Origin: Lentzea aerocolonigenes | GTDB taxonomy: Bacteria > Actinomycetota > Actinomycetes > Mycobacteriales > Pseudonocardiaceae | DNA: 64,000 bases | Direction of reading: 5' to 3' | Assembly (NCBI RefSeq): GCF_000974445.1 | Contig: NZ_BBOJ01000003.1 | Coordinates: 186,001 to 250,000 of the forward strand | Shown here: one piece after another, positions 47,017-53,989 of the stretch | How the letters are laid out: every line of letters begins with the position of its first letter | Numbering within the stretch: position 1 is the first letter of the stretch | Notes under the pieces: generated by a model | What the model saw: the letters and a program-made list of their open reading frames with translations, nothing else | Databases searched by the model: none | Told to the model about the DNA's origin: nothing | Translations under genes and position numbers: made by a program

Positions 47017-48555
47017 GTGGAGCTTGGTGATCGCGACGCCGGGATCGACCTGGCCGAACTGCTGGCGGCGTTCTCGCTCGCCACGGACCTCGGCCTGGGC
47101 CAGCCGATGGAGCACGTGCTCCGGTCGTGGCGGATCGCCGAGCGCCTCGCCGGGCACGTGGGCCTGCCGGAGGACCAGCGGCGGTCGCTGTTCTACGTCT
47201 CCATGCTCGGCTGGGTCGGCTGCATCGCGGACTCCCCCGAGGTGGCCGCGTCGTTCGGTGACGACATCGCCTTCCGCGCGGACAGCTACGACGTCGATCT
47301 CGCCGGGATGGCGGGGATCGGTTTCTTCCTGCGTCGGGCCGGCCGGGGTGGACCGGTGTGGCACCGGCTCCGGGTCGCGACGACGATGCTGACGACTGGC
47401 GGCCAGAACGTCGTGCAGGGCATGCAGTCGCACTGCCTGACGACGTCGACGCTGGCGGAACGGCTCGGGCTCGGCGAGGACGTCGTCACCGCGCTGCGGC
47501 AGTTCTTCACCCGCTGGGACGGCCGAGGGGTCCCGCACGGGGTGGGCGGCACGGACATCGCGCCGACAATCCGCCTGCTGCACCTCGCCGACGTCGTCGA
47601 GGTGCGGCACCGGACCGGCGGGATCGACGCCGCGCTCGAAGTCGCGAAAGCACGGCGCGGCAGCCAGTTCGCACCCGACGTGGTCGACGCGTTCCTCGCG
47701 CACGCGCCAGAAGTGTTGGCCGGCACCGAAATCGGCCCGCTCACCGCCGACCGCCCGCTGACCGAGAACGACCTGGACACGGCACTGGAAGCCTTGGCGG
47801 ACTTCACCGATCTGCGCTGCGCCTCACGCGCCGGGCACTCCCGCGGCGTCGCAGAGCTCGCCGGTGCCGCGGCCCGGTCGATGGGGCTACCCGTCGGCGA
47901 CGTCGTGGCCACCCGGCGCGCGGGTCTGTTGCACGACATCGGGTTGCACGGCGTCCCGGTGACGGTCTTGGACCAGCCAGGACCGCTGTCGGCCACCGAC
48001 TGGGAACGCGTGCGGCTCAGCTCGTACTACACCGAACGCGTCCTGTCCCGCCCGGCCGCGCTGGCCAAGCTGGGCGCGATCGCGGCCACGGCCCACGAAC
48101 GCGTGGACGGCAGCGGCTACCACCGCGGCCTGTCCGGTGCCGCGGTGCCGATGACCGGTCGCCTGCTCGCCGCGGCCTGCGCGTACCGGGCGATGCTCGA
48201 ACCCAGGGCGCACCGGCCGGCGTTGACGGACAAGCAGGCCGTCAGCGCCGTGCGGGACGCGATCCGTACCGGCGGCCTCGACGGCGACGCGGCCGAGGCC
48301 GTTCTCGCCGCCGCGGGCAACGGCACCCGGCGGCGCGTGTCCGGACCCGCCGGCCTCACTCCGCGCGAGGTCGAGGTGCTGATCCTGATCTCCCGCGGCG
48401 CGCAGACCGGCGAGGTCGCCGAGCAGCTGGGGATCTCCCGCAAGACGGCAGGGACGCACATCGAGCGCATCTACACCAAGACCGGGGCGTCGTCCCGCTC
48501 GACCGCGACGTTGTTCGCAATGCGCAACGGCCTGCTCGATCCGCTCGATCTGTAG
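47017..48555 (+). CDS. HD-GYP-type phosphohydrolase fused to a LuxR HTH
   Basis: 512 residues from GTG. The N-terminal half is helical with a degenerate HD-like region (SLATDLGLGQPMEHVLRSWR, LFYVSMLGWVGC, HCLTTSTLAERLGL). The second half (about 270-425) contains the HD-GYP signature: AGHSRGVAELAG, RRAGLLHDIGLHGVP, and AHERVDGSGYHRGL, where the GYP is GYH. The last ~65 residues are a LuxR-type HTH (LTPREVEVLILISRGAQTGE, LGISRKTAGTHIERIYTKTG). It may hydrolyse a cyclic dinucleotide and couple this to transcription, or only sense it. It shares a divergent promoter with the Ser/Thr kinase. Confidence 0.87.
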   Translation: MELGDRDAGIDLAELLAAFSLATDLGLGQPMEHVLRSWRIAERLAGHVGLPEDQRRSLFYVSMLGWVGCIADSPEVAASFGDDIAFRADSYDVDLAGMAGIGFFLRRAGRGGPVWHRLRVATTMLTTGGQNVVQGMQSHCLTTSTLAERLGLGEDVVTALRQFFTRWDGRGVPHGVGGTDIAPTIRLLHLADVVEVRHRTGGIDAALEVAKARRGSQFAPDVVDAFLAHAPEVLAGTEIGPLTADRPLTENDLDTALEALADFTDLRCASRAGHSRGVAELAGAAARSMGLPVGDVVATRRAGLLHDIGLHGVPVTVLDQPGPLSATDWERVRLSSYYTERVLSRPAALAKLGAIAATAHERVDGSGYHRGLSGAAVPMTGRLLAAACAYRAMLEPRAHRPALTDKQAVSAVRDAIRTGGLDGDAAEAVLAAAGNGTRRRVSGPAGLTPREVEVLILISRGAQTGEVAEQLGISRKTAGTHIERIYTKTGASSRSTATLFAMRNGLLDPLDL

Positions 48556-48621
48556 GGAGAACGCCCGACGACACGGGACCTCCCCGCTCCTACCGTCCTG
48601 TTCAGACGAAGGGAGCAGATC

Positions 48622-48987
48622 ATGTCGAACAAAGCCGTCATCAGCCTCGCGACGGGACTCGAGGACTCCGAGAAGGTGACCGTCGCGTTCCTGGTCGCGA
48701 TCGGCGCCGCGGAGACCGGACGCGAGACCATGATGTTCTTGTCCAAGGAGGCGGTGCGCCTCGCGCTGACCGGCACCGCCACGGGCGTCGCGTGCGACGG
48801 CTGTCCGCCGCTGGCAGACCTCTTCCAGCGCTACGAGGCGGCGGGCGGCCGGTACTACGTCTGCCCGCTCTGCTTCAACGCAAAGCAACTCGACGCCGGC
48901 AACCTCATTCCCGGCGCGGAGATCAACGGCACGATCCCGTTGTGGAAGTGGATCGGCGACGAGCCCGCGACCACGTTCAGCTACTGA
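48622..48987 (+). CDS. DsrE family protein
   Basis: 121 residues behind GAAGGGAG. The Rossmann-like DsrE pattern is visible: AVISLATGLEDSEKVTVAFL, AAETGRETMMFLSKEAVRLA, DLFQRYEAAGGRYYVCPLCF. Cysteines occur at about 58, 61, 81 and 84 (CDGC and CPLC), i.e. two CxxC pairs that could carry sulfur or bind a metal. Relatives act in sulfur transfer or are uncharacterised. It follows the HD-GYP gene by 66 bp with its own RBS. The end overlaps the convergent XRE gene by 7 bp. Confidence 0.85.
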   Translation: MSNKAVISLATGLEDSEKVTVAFLVAIGAAETGRETMMFLSKEAVRLALTGTATGVACDGCPPLADLFQRYEAAGGRYYVCPLCFNAKQLDAGNLIPGAEINGTIPLWKWIGDEPATTFSY

Positions 48988-49850
48988 AGGAAAGCTGCCG
49001 CTCGCACCCCACCGGATTCCTCGGAATCCCGTGGGGTCGCGCCAACGGCGAGCAGGGCCAGCGCAGCCTGCGACGCCGAGCCGGGTGCGGCGGTGGCGAC
49101 CACGACGTCGGGCCCCGTCCCGTTGCCGAGGGTCTGCTGCGTGACGGTCAGCGGACCGACCAGGGGATGCCTCATCTCGTACTCGGCCGTGGCACAGGCT
49201 TTCACGCGGTGGCCCGCCCACAGCGAAGCGAACTCGGAGCTCTTCGCACTCAGCCGCCCCACCAGTTCGTGCAGCGCGGCGTCGTCCGGATGCCGCCCCG
49301 CGACCAGGCGCAGGTTCCCCACCACCGCCTCGGCCTTGCCCGGCCAGTCCGCGTAGAGCTCGCGGACGTGCGGGTCGAGGAACACCAGCTCCGCCATGTT
49401 CGGACGCCGCGCAACGTCGAGATGTCCCGCGAACAACGCGTGCCCCGGCCGGTTCCACGCCAGCACGTCGCTGCGACGGCCGAGCACGATCGCGGGAACG
49501 TCCACCAGCGCGGCGAGCAGCTGACTCGTCGCGTCCGAGACGTGCTCGGGTGGCGACCGGCGCGCCCGCCTCGCGGGCTTGGCGAGTGCGTGCAGGTGTT
49601 GTCGTTCGGCGTCGTCCAGTCGCAGGGCGGTCGCGAGCGCGTCCACCACCTCAGCCGAGGCGCCGGAGGAATGCCCCTGTTCGAGCCTCGTGTAGTAGGA
49701 GCTGCTCACCCCGGCGAGGCGCGCCAGTTCCTCCCGCCGCAGACCCGGTACTCGTCGCCGCTCGCCGTAGGTCGGCACGCCGACGTCATCAGGGCGAAGC
49801 TGCGAGCGCCGCGTCTTGAGGAAGTCCCCCAGCCCCGCAGTTCCGGTCAT
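48981..49850 (-). CDS. XRE-family regulator with MmyB-like ligand domain
   Basis: 289 residues from ATG 49850. The N-terminal XRE helix-turn-helix (about 8-75) has the MmyB-type signature LGDFLKTRRSQLRPDDVGVP, VPGLRREELARLAGVSSSYY, TRLEQGHSSG. The C-terminal ~170 residues are the PAS-like MmyB ligand domain (VLGRRSDVLAWNRPGHALFA, LFLDPHVRELYADW, VKACATAEYEMRHPLVG), which binds a fatty acid in a characterised relative. It is divergent from the SRPBCC gene at 49981 and is likely its repressor, as is usual for this family. Confidence 0.92.
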   Translation of the reverse strand: MTGTAGLGDFLKTRRSQLRPDDVGVPTYGERRRVPGLRREELARLAGVSSSYYTRLEQGHSSGASAEVVDALATALRLDDAERQHLHALAKPARRARRSPPEHVSDATSQLLAALVDVPAIVLGRRSDVLAWNRPGHALFAGHLDVARRPNMAELVFLDPHVRELYADWPGKAEAVVGNLRLVAGRHPDDAALHELVGRLSAKSSEFASLWAGHRVKACATAEYEMRHPLVGPLTVTQQTLGNGTGPDVVVATAAPGSASQAALALLAVGATPRDSEESGGVRAAAFLQ

Positions 49851-49980
49851 GACCCCGAGTATCTCGTGGATCCACAAGCGCTACCTGTCCCGGTCAGGGA
49901 TACGCAGAGCAGGGAATGGCGTGCCCGCGGGACAACCGGTGGAGTCGGTCCTACCGGGACACGCCGAACAAGGGATTCCA

Positions 49981-50472
49981 TTGACCACCAACGAACCTCA
50001 CGACGGCATCGACCCGTCGGACTTCACCTTCACCCGTCGAGCGTGGGTCGGCGCCGCCCCCGCCGACGTCTACCGCCTCGTCAGCGACGTGTCGTTGATC
50101 AGCCTCTGGAGCCCGAACGCGAGCGACGTCGCCTTCGACAACGGCACCGGTCCCGAGGCCGGTGCGTGGTTCAGCGGGCGCAACCGCAGGGACGGCAAGG
50201 AGTGGACCACCCGCTCACAGGTGGTGAAAGCCGAACCAGGCGCAGCTTTCGCCTTCGTGGTCGGGGGTGTCGAGAACGGCGTGGTCGAGTGGAGCTGGAC
50301 CTTCCACGCCCGCGGCCGTGGCACCCTGGCGGAGCAGTCGTGGCGGTTGCTCCGCCACGACCCGGTCCTCGGCACCACCCGAGCCGAGCTGAACGCGCTG
50401 CGCGACTACATGGCAACCAGCGCGGAGACCACCCTGGCCTCCCTCGCCGAGTGGGTCGCGACCGACCGCTGA
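49981..50472 (+). CDS. SRPBCC (START-like) family protein
   Basis: 163 residues from TTG 49981, five bases after AAGGGA. The frame is open further upstream but with poor starts. The Bet v1/START-like pattern is typical: FTRRAWVGAAPADVYRLVSD, SLISLWSPNASD, GAWFSGRNRRDGKEWTTRSQ, GVVEWSWTFHARGRGTLAEQ, and a long C-terminal helix from AELNALRDYMATS. These proteins bind lipids or polyketides in a cavity or act as cyclases. Divergent from the XRE-MmyB regulator, so probably controlled by it. Confidence 0.87.
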   Translation: MTTNEPHDGIDPSDFTFTRRAWVGAAPADVYRLVSDVSLISLWSPNASDVAFDNGTGPEAGAWFSGRNRRDGKEWTTRSQVVKAEPGAAFAFVVGGVENGVVEWSWTFHARGRGTLAEQSWRLLRHDPVLGTTRAELNALRDYMATSAETTLASLAEWVATDR

Positions 50473-50488
50473 TCCTCGCTCGTACGTC

Positions 50489-50531
50489 GACACCGGTGGG
50501 TTCCGCCTCGCAAGGCGAACCCACCGGTGTC
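50489..50531. terminator. Bidirectional terminator
   Basis: 19-bp stem with a single bulged C (GACACCGGTGGGTT pairs with AACCCACCGGTGTC) between the convergent SRPBCC gene (ends 50472) and the DUF4342 gene (ends 50554). Confidence 0.88.
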
Positions 50532-50553
50532 CTTCACCCGATCCCCCGCCGGC

Positions 50554-50847
50554 TCACTGCGCCTGGTCGGACTCGACAGTCGTCGCGGGCTCGCTGCCCG
50601 GCTTCCGGCGGTCCTCCAGCTTGATCTCGCACTTGCCCACCAGCGCGACACCGGCACCGATCGTCGTGGCCACCGGAGCGGCCAGCGCAGCGACCAACCC
50701 GAGAGCCACGGGCACCTCGAGCACCACGTCGTCCTTGCTGTCACGCACGACCACGTGACGGTTGATGCCCTCGCTGACCAGCCCGCGAACGGCGTCGACC
50801 ACCGAGTCGACGGCGGTACGGGTGTACTCGGGCTTGGATTCGGTCAT
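50554..50847 (-). CDS. DUF4342 family protein
   Basis: 97 residues from ATG 50847 behind GAGGAGAG. The longer frame upstream is non-coding in look. After a short head (MTESKPEYTRTAVDSVVDAV) comes the DUF4342 core: VRGLVSEGINRHVVVRDSKD, DVVLEVPVALGLVAALAAP, with one hydrophobic segment (about 48-72) that could lie in the membrane. The tail is charged and acidic. Function is not known for the family. The amphipathic head with the Arg/His strand is usual. Isolated between two terminator-bounded units. Confidence 0.82.
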   Translation of the reverse strand: MTESKPEYTRTAVDSVVDAVRGLVSEGINRHVVVRDSKDDVVLEVPVALGLVAALAAPVATTIGAGVALVGKCEIKLEDRRKPGSEPATTVESDQAQ

Positions 50848-51047
50848 GACTCTCCTCGAACTGCGGATCTCCCCTTGACGATCTCCAGCATGCCCGCGCC
50901 GCGCCGCCCTGCCATCGGGGTTTCTCCCTGACCCGCACCTGATTTGCCCCCGAGGACGCCGGTACGCCTTATTTCGGTCTGCACTGAAGCTATAAAACAG
51001 ACAGATCAAGGCGCGCGCCCGCGTGATCACCTGCATCATCTGCACCC

Positions 51048-51722
51048 ATGCGCAGCTCACTGTTCAACCACGAAGAACGGTCCGTCGAGCCGGGAAGCTT
51101 CCAACTGCAGAACGAACGGATGCTCAAGGTGGACCTCACCGGCAGCGGCGGTTTCTTCTTCGCCAAGCAGGGGTCGATGGTCGCCTACCAGGGTGACGTC
51201 GACTTCGCCTACGAGGGCGCCGGCGGGCTCGGCAAGCTGTTCAAGAAGGCCTTCACCGGGGAAGGCATGTCGTTGATGAAGGTCTCGGGCAGCGGTGACG
51301 TGTTCCTCGCCCAGGACGCCGACGAGATCTTCGTGCTGTACCTGGAGGACGAAGCCGTCACCGTCAACGGCAAGAACGTGCTCGCGTTCGACAGCACGCT
51401 CAAGTGGGACATCAACCGGACCGAGGGCGCGTCGATGCTCAGCGGCGGCCTGTTCAACACCACGTTCACCGGCACCGGCGCGTTGGCCGTCACCGCCTAC
51501 GGGACGCCGGTGGTGCTGAACGTGGACGTGCCGACGTACGTCGACATGCAGTCCGCTGTGCTGTGGTCGACCTCGTTGCAGTCCTCGATCCGCAAGACGG
51601 CCAAGCTCGGTGCCGTCATCGGGCGCGGCTCGGGTGAGGCGTACCAGCTCGCGTTGTCGGGCAAGGGCATCGTCGTCGTGCAGGCGTCGGAAGGTCACCC
51701 CGTCCCGGCCGCGCACGGGTAG
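51048..51722 (+). CDS. AIM24 family protein
   Basis: 224 residues. The protein is built of short beta repeats with Gly turns (MLKVDLTGSGGFFFAKQGSM, VAYQGDVDFAYEGAGGLGKL, FKKAFTGEGMSLMKVSGSGD, VFLAQDADEIFVLYLEDEAV), the TRAP-like fold of the AIM24 family. Mitochondrial relatives support respiratory complexes, and bacterial members have no settled role. No RBS is visible before ATG 51048 (only CATCTGCACCC), so initiation may be weak or leaderless. The stop lies 7 bp from the convergent response regulator. Confidence 0.85.
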   Translation: MRSSLFNHEERSVEPGSFQLQNERMLKVDLTGSGGFFFAKQGSMVAYQGDVDFAYEGAGGLGKLFKKAFTGEGMSLMKVSGSGDVFLAQDADEIFVLYLEDEAVTVNGKNVLAFDSTLKWDINRTEGASMLSGGLFNTTFTGTGALAVTAYGTPVVLNVDVPTYVDMQSAVLWSTSLQSSIRKTAKLGAVIGRGSGEAYQLALSGKGIVVVQASEGHPVPAAHG

Positions 51723-51729
51723 CCGGCGA

Positions 51730-52380
51730 TCACGGCCGGTCGGCCTCGTTCACCAGCGCGACGGCGGCCAGCTGGCTGCCGACCTGGAGCTTCATCAGCA
51801 CCGAGCGGATTTGGGCACGCACGGTCGCCAGCGAGACACCGAACTCGCCGGCGATCGTGACGGCCTGCCTGCCCTCGGCCAGCCGTTCGAGGACCTCGCG
51901 TTCCCGCACGCTCAGCCGGTCCAGTTTCGTCGCGAGGTCCTTCTTCCTCGCCGCGTCGTGCCGGTGAAGCCGGACGAGCTCGGCGCGGGCGGCGGAGGAC
52001 AGGACCTCGCGTCCTTCGGCGGCGGCGACCACGACGTGGAGCAGGTGCTCGAAGGACTCGGTCTTGTGCACCCAGCCGTGTGCGCCGTCGGCCACCGCGC
52101 GGGCGACGGCCGGGCCGCCGCGGCCCGCGGTGACGATCAGCACGGACCAGCCCGCGGCGCGCAGCGGGCGCACCAGCTGCTCGCCTCCCGCCACCTCGCG
52201 GCCCAGGTCGAGGTCCAGCAGGACCAGGCCCGGCGCGTGTTCGGCCGCCTCCCGCAGAACGTCCTCCTTGCTGGTGGCCGAGACGTGTTGCGCGTCGAAA
52301 CCCTGTCCGCGCAACGCGAGCACGAGGATGGTGCGCACCAGCTCGTGGTCGTCGACCACGAGCACCGTCCGGCCCCGCAT
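51730..52380 (-). CDS. NarL/LuxR-type response regulator
   Basis: 216 residues. Receiver domain at 4-120 with the acidic pair in VLVVDDHE (D10-D11), phosphoacceptor Asp in LVLLDLDLG near residue 56 and the conserved Lys in GWVHKTES near 106. LuxR HTH at about 150-210 (LDRLSVREREVLERLAEGRQ, FGVSLATVRAQIRSVLMKLQ). The start shares one base with the kinase stop (TGATG), so the pair is translated together. It lies divergent from the surface-glycan operon at 53990, a plausible target. Confidence 0.92.
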   Translation of the reverse strand: MRGRTVLVVDDHELVRTILVLALRGQGFDAQHVSATSKEDVLREAAEHAPGLVLLDLDLGREVAGGEQLVRPLRAAGWSVLIVTAGRGGPAVARAVADGAHGWVHKTESFEHLLHVVVAAAEGREVLSSAARAELVRLHRHDAARKKDLATKLDRLSVREREVLERLAEGRQAVTIAGEFGVSLATVRAQIRSVLMKLQVGSQLAAVALVNEADRP

Positions 52381-53810
52381 CAGACCTCCTCGGCTGCCCG
52401 GTCACGTACCTGCGTCGCCGCCGGCACCAGCACGAGTGCCGAGCAGCCGCGCTCGTGGTGCCGGTTGGTCCCGATGCGGAACGAGCCGCCGTGCTCGGTC
52501 AGCAGCCGCGTGGTCACCTCGAGACCTATCCCCCGCCGGGTGCCGTGCGGGAAGCCCGGACCGAGGTCGGACACCTCGATCCAGATGGTGTCGTCGTGCT
52601 GGTGCGCCCGCACTTTCACCGGCGAGCCGGGAGCGTGCCTCTCGCAGTTCACCAGCAGGTTGGTGATCACCTGTGCGAGCTCGGCCGCGGGCATCGTCGT
52701 GCGCAGGCCCGGATCGACGGTGAGGTCGATCTTCGTGCCTCTCGCGCGGCGCAACGCGACGAGCCTGGTGAGCAGCGGCGCCAGGACGACCTCGTCGTCG
52801 TGGGACGCGGCGTGACCCAGCAGGTAGCGCAGGCGGTCCAGCTCGGCCTGGACCGCGGACGTCAGCGGCTCGCGGTCGGCCAGCAGGTACGTGACCCCGG
52901 ACAGGCCGGTCACCAGGTTGCGGATCTCGTGTTCGCGTTCCGCCGCGTCGGCCGCCAGCTCGTCGGCCGCGCGTTCGGCCGCCAGGGCCCGGTCGGTGAG
53001 CTCGCGGTCGCGCTGTCCCCGCTCGCGCAGGGCTCGCACAGCGGGACGCACGAGTGCGTCGAACACGACGAGCAGGCCGACCAGCCGGAGTGCGGCGAAG
53101 TCGACGTCGGGGCTCGCCAGGTCCGGCCGCAGGACGAGCTCGTCGAGGTGCGCGAGTGCCACCGCGGCCAGCCCGAAACCCACCCGCCTCGTGAGCTGCT
53201 GCCGCCGGCGCGCGCCTGCCACCACGAACGCCGACGCGACAACGAACCAGCCGAGCACGACGACCACCGTCGCCACCGTCGGCACCTGGGGATCCGACGT
53301 CCTCGCAACGAGTTGTGCGATCAACCCGGCCCCCACGCTCAGCGCCGCGCAGACCGCCACCGCCACCGGCCAGCGCACGTGCGTCCACGCCAGCAGCCGG
53401 GGCCGCAACGCCCAGACCAGCAGGACGAGGAAGGCCGTGCTCGCGACGAGTCCTCCGACGGCCAGCGCGGACTCGAACTCCCCCGGCAGGTGGTAGATCC
53501 CGACAGGTGTGATCACCAGGCAGTACAACGAGAGAGGCCCTGCCAGGCGGCGGACCGCGCGGCCGAGGGTGCCGGGAATGATCCGCGTGACGATCGCGGA
53601 CGCCGTGGCGACGACGGCGGCGGCCAGGGTCAGCAGCACGAAGACGTCGCCCGCGGGCCTCGCCGGCCACAGGTGGTCCAGGCGATCTCCCTGCCACCAC
53701 AGCAGTGCGAGCACGATCACGGCCACGGCGGACTCGGCGAACGCGTGGGTCACGTGTCGCTCTGCGTTACCGGTCCGGCCGAACACAGACAGTTGCATGT
53801 GGCAGCTCAT
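52380..53810 (-). CDS. Membrane sensor histidine kinase
   Basis: 476 residues. Eight or so hydrophobic helices in residues 20-270 form a membrane sensor without a large external domain. A coiled-coil stretch (ALRERGQRDRELTDRALAAE) leads into the dimerisation box with the phospho-accepting His in EREHEIRNLVTGLSG (about residue 298). The ATPase domain follows, with N-box NLLVNCERHA and G-box GTRRGIGLEVTTRLLTEHGG. ATG 53810 and ATG 53798 (MQLSVFGRT) are both possible starts. Neither has a good RBS. It partners the response regulator downstream and faces the 53990 operon. Confidence 0.92.
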   Translation of the reverse strand: MSCHMQLSVFGRTGNAERHVTHAFAESAVAVIVLALLWWQGDRLDHLWPARPAGDVFVLLTLAAAVVATASAIVTRIIPGTLGRAVRRLAGPLSLYCLVITPVGIYHLPGEFESALAVGGLVASTAFLVLLVWALRPRLLAWTHVRWPVAVAVCAALSVGAGLIAQLVARTSDPQVPTVATVVVVLGWFVVASAFVVAGARRRQQLTRRVGFGLAAVALAHLDELVLRPDLASPDVDFAALRLVGLLVVFDALVRPAVRALRERGQRDRELTDRALAAERAADELAADAAEREHEIRNLVTGLSGVTYLLADREPLTSAVQAELDRLRYLLGHAASHDDEVVLAPLLTRLVALRRARGTKIDLTVDPGLRTTMPAAELAQVITNLLVNCERHAPGSPVKVRAHQHDDTIWIEVSDLGPGFPHGTRRGIGLEVTTRLLTEHGGSFRIGTNRHHERGCSALVLVPAATQVRDRAAEEV

Positions 53811-53876
53811 ACATCGCCGTAGTTCATCTGGCCCTGAAGTTATCGACAGGACGCCTCACCGCGTTACGCCGCAGGT

Positions 53877-53894
53877 TAGGGCCTATAGGCCCTA
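53877..53894. promoter_or_regulatory. Perfect 18-bp palindrome in the divergent promoter
   Basis: TAGGGCCTATAGGCCCTA is its own reverse complement. It lies 67 bp from the kinase start and 95 bp before the GT2-GtrA gene, so it is well placed as an operator for the surface operon, the two-component system or both. Confidence 0.7.
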
Positions 53895-53989
53895 TCAAGG
53901 TTGACGATGCGGCGGGCCCGTGCGATTCCGCAAGCTACGCCGTGAAGTTCACCGTGCGTTCACCTCCGATTGTCGGCGAGGGAGTTGCC

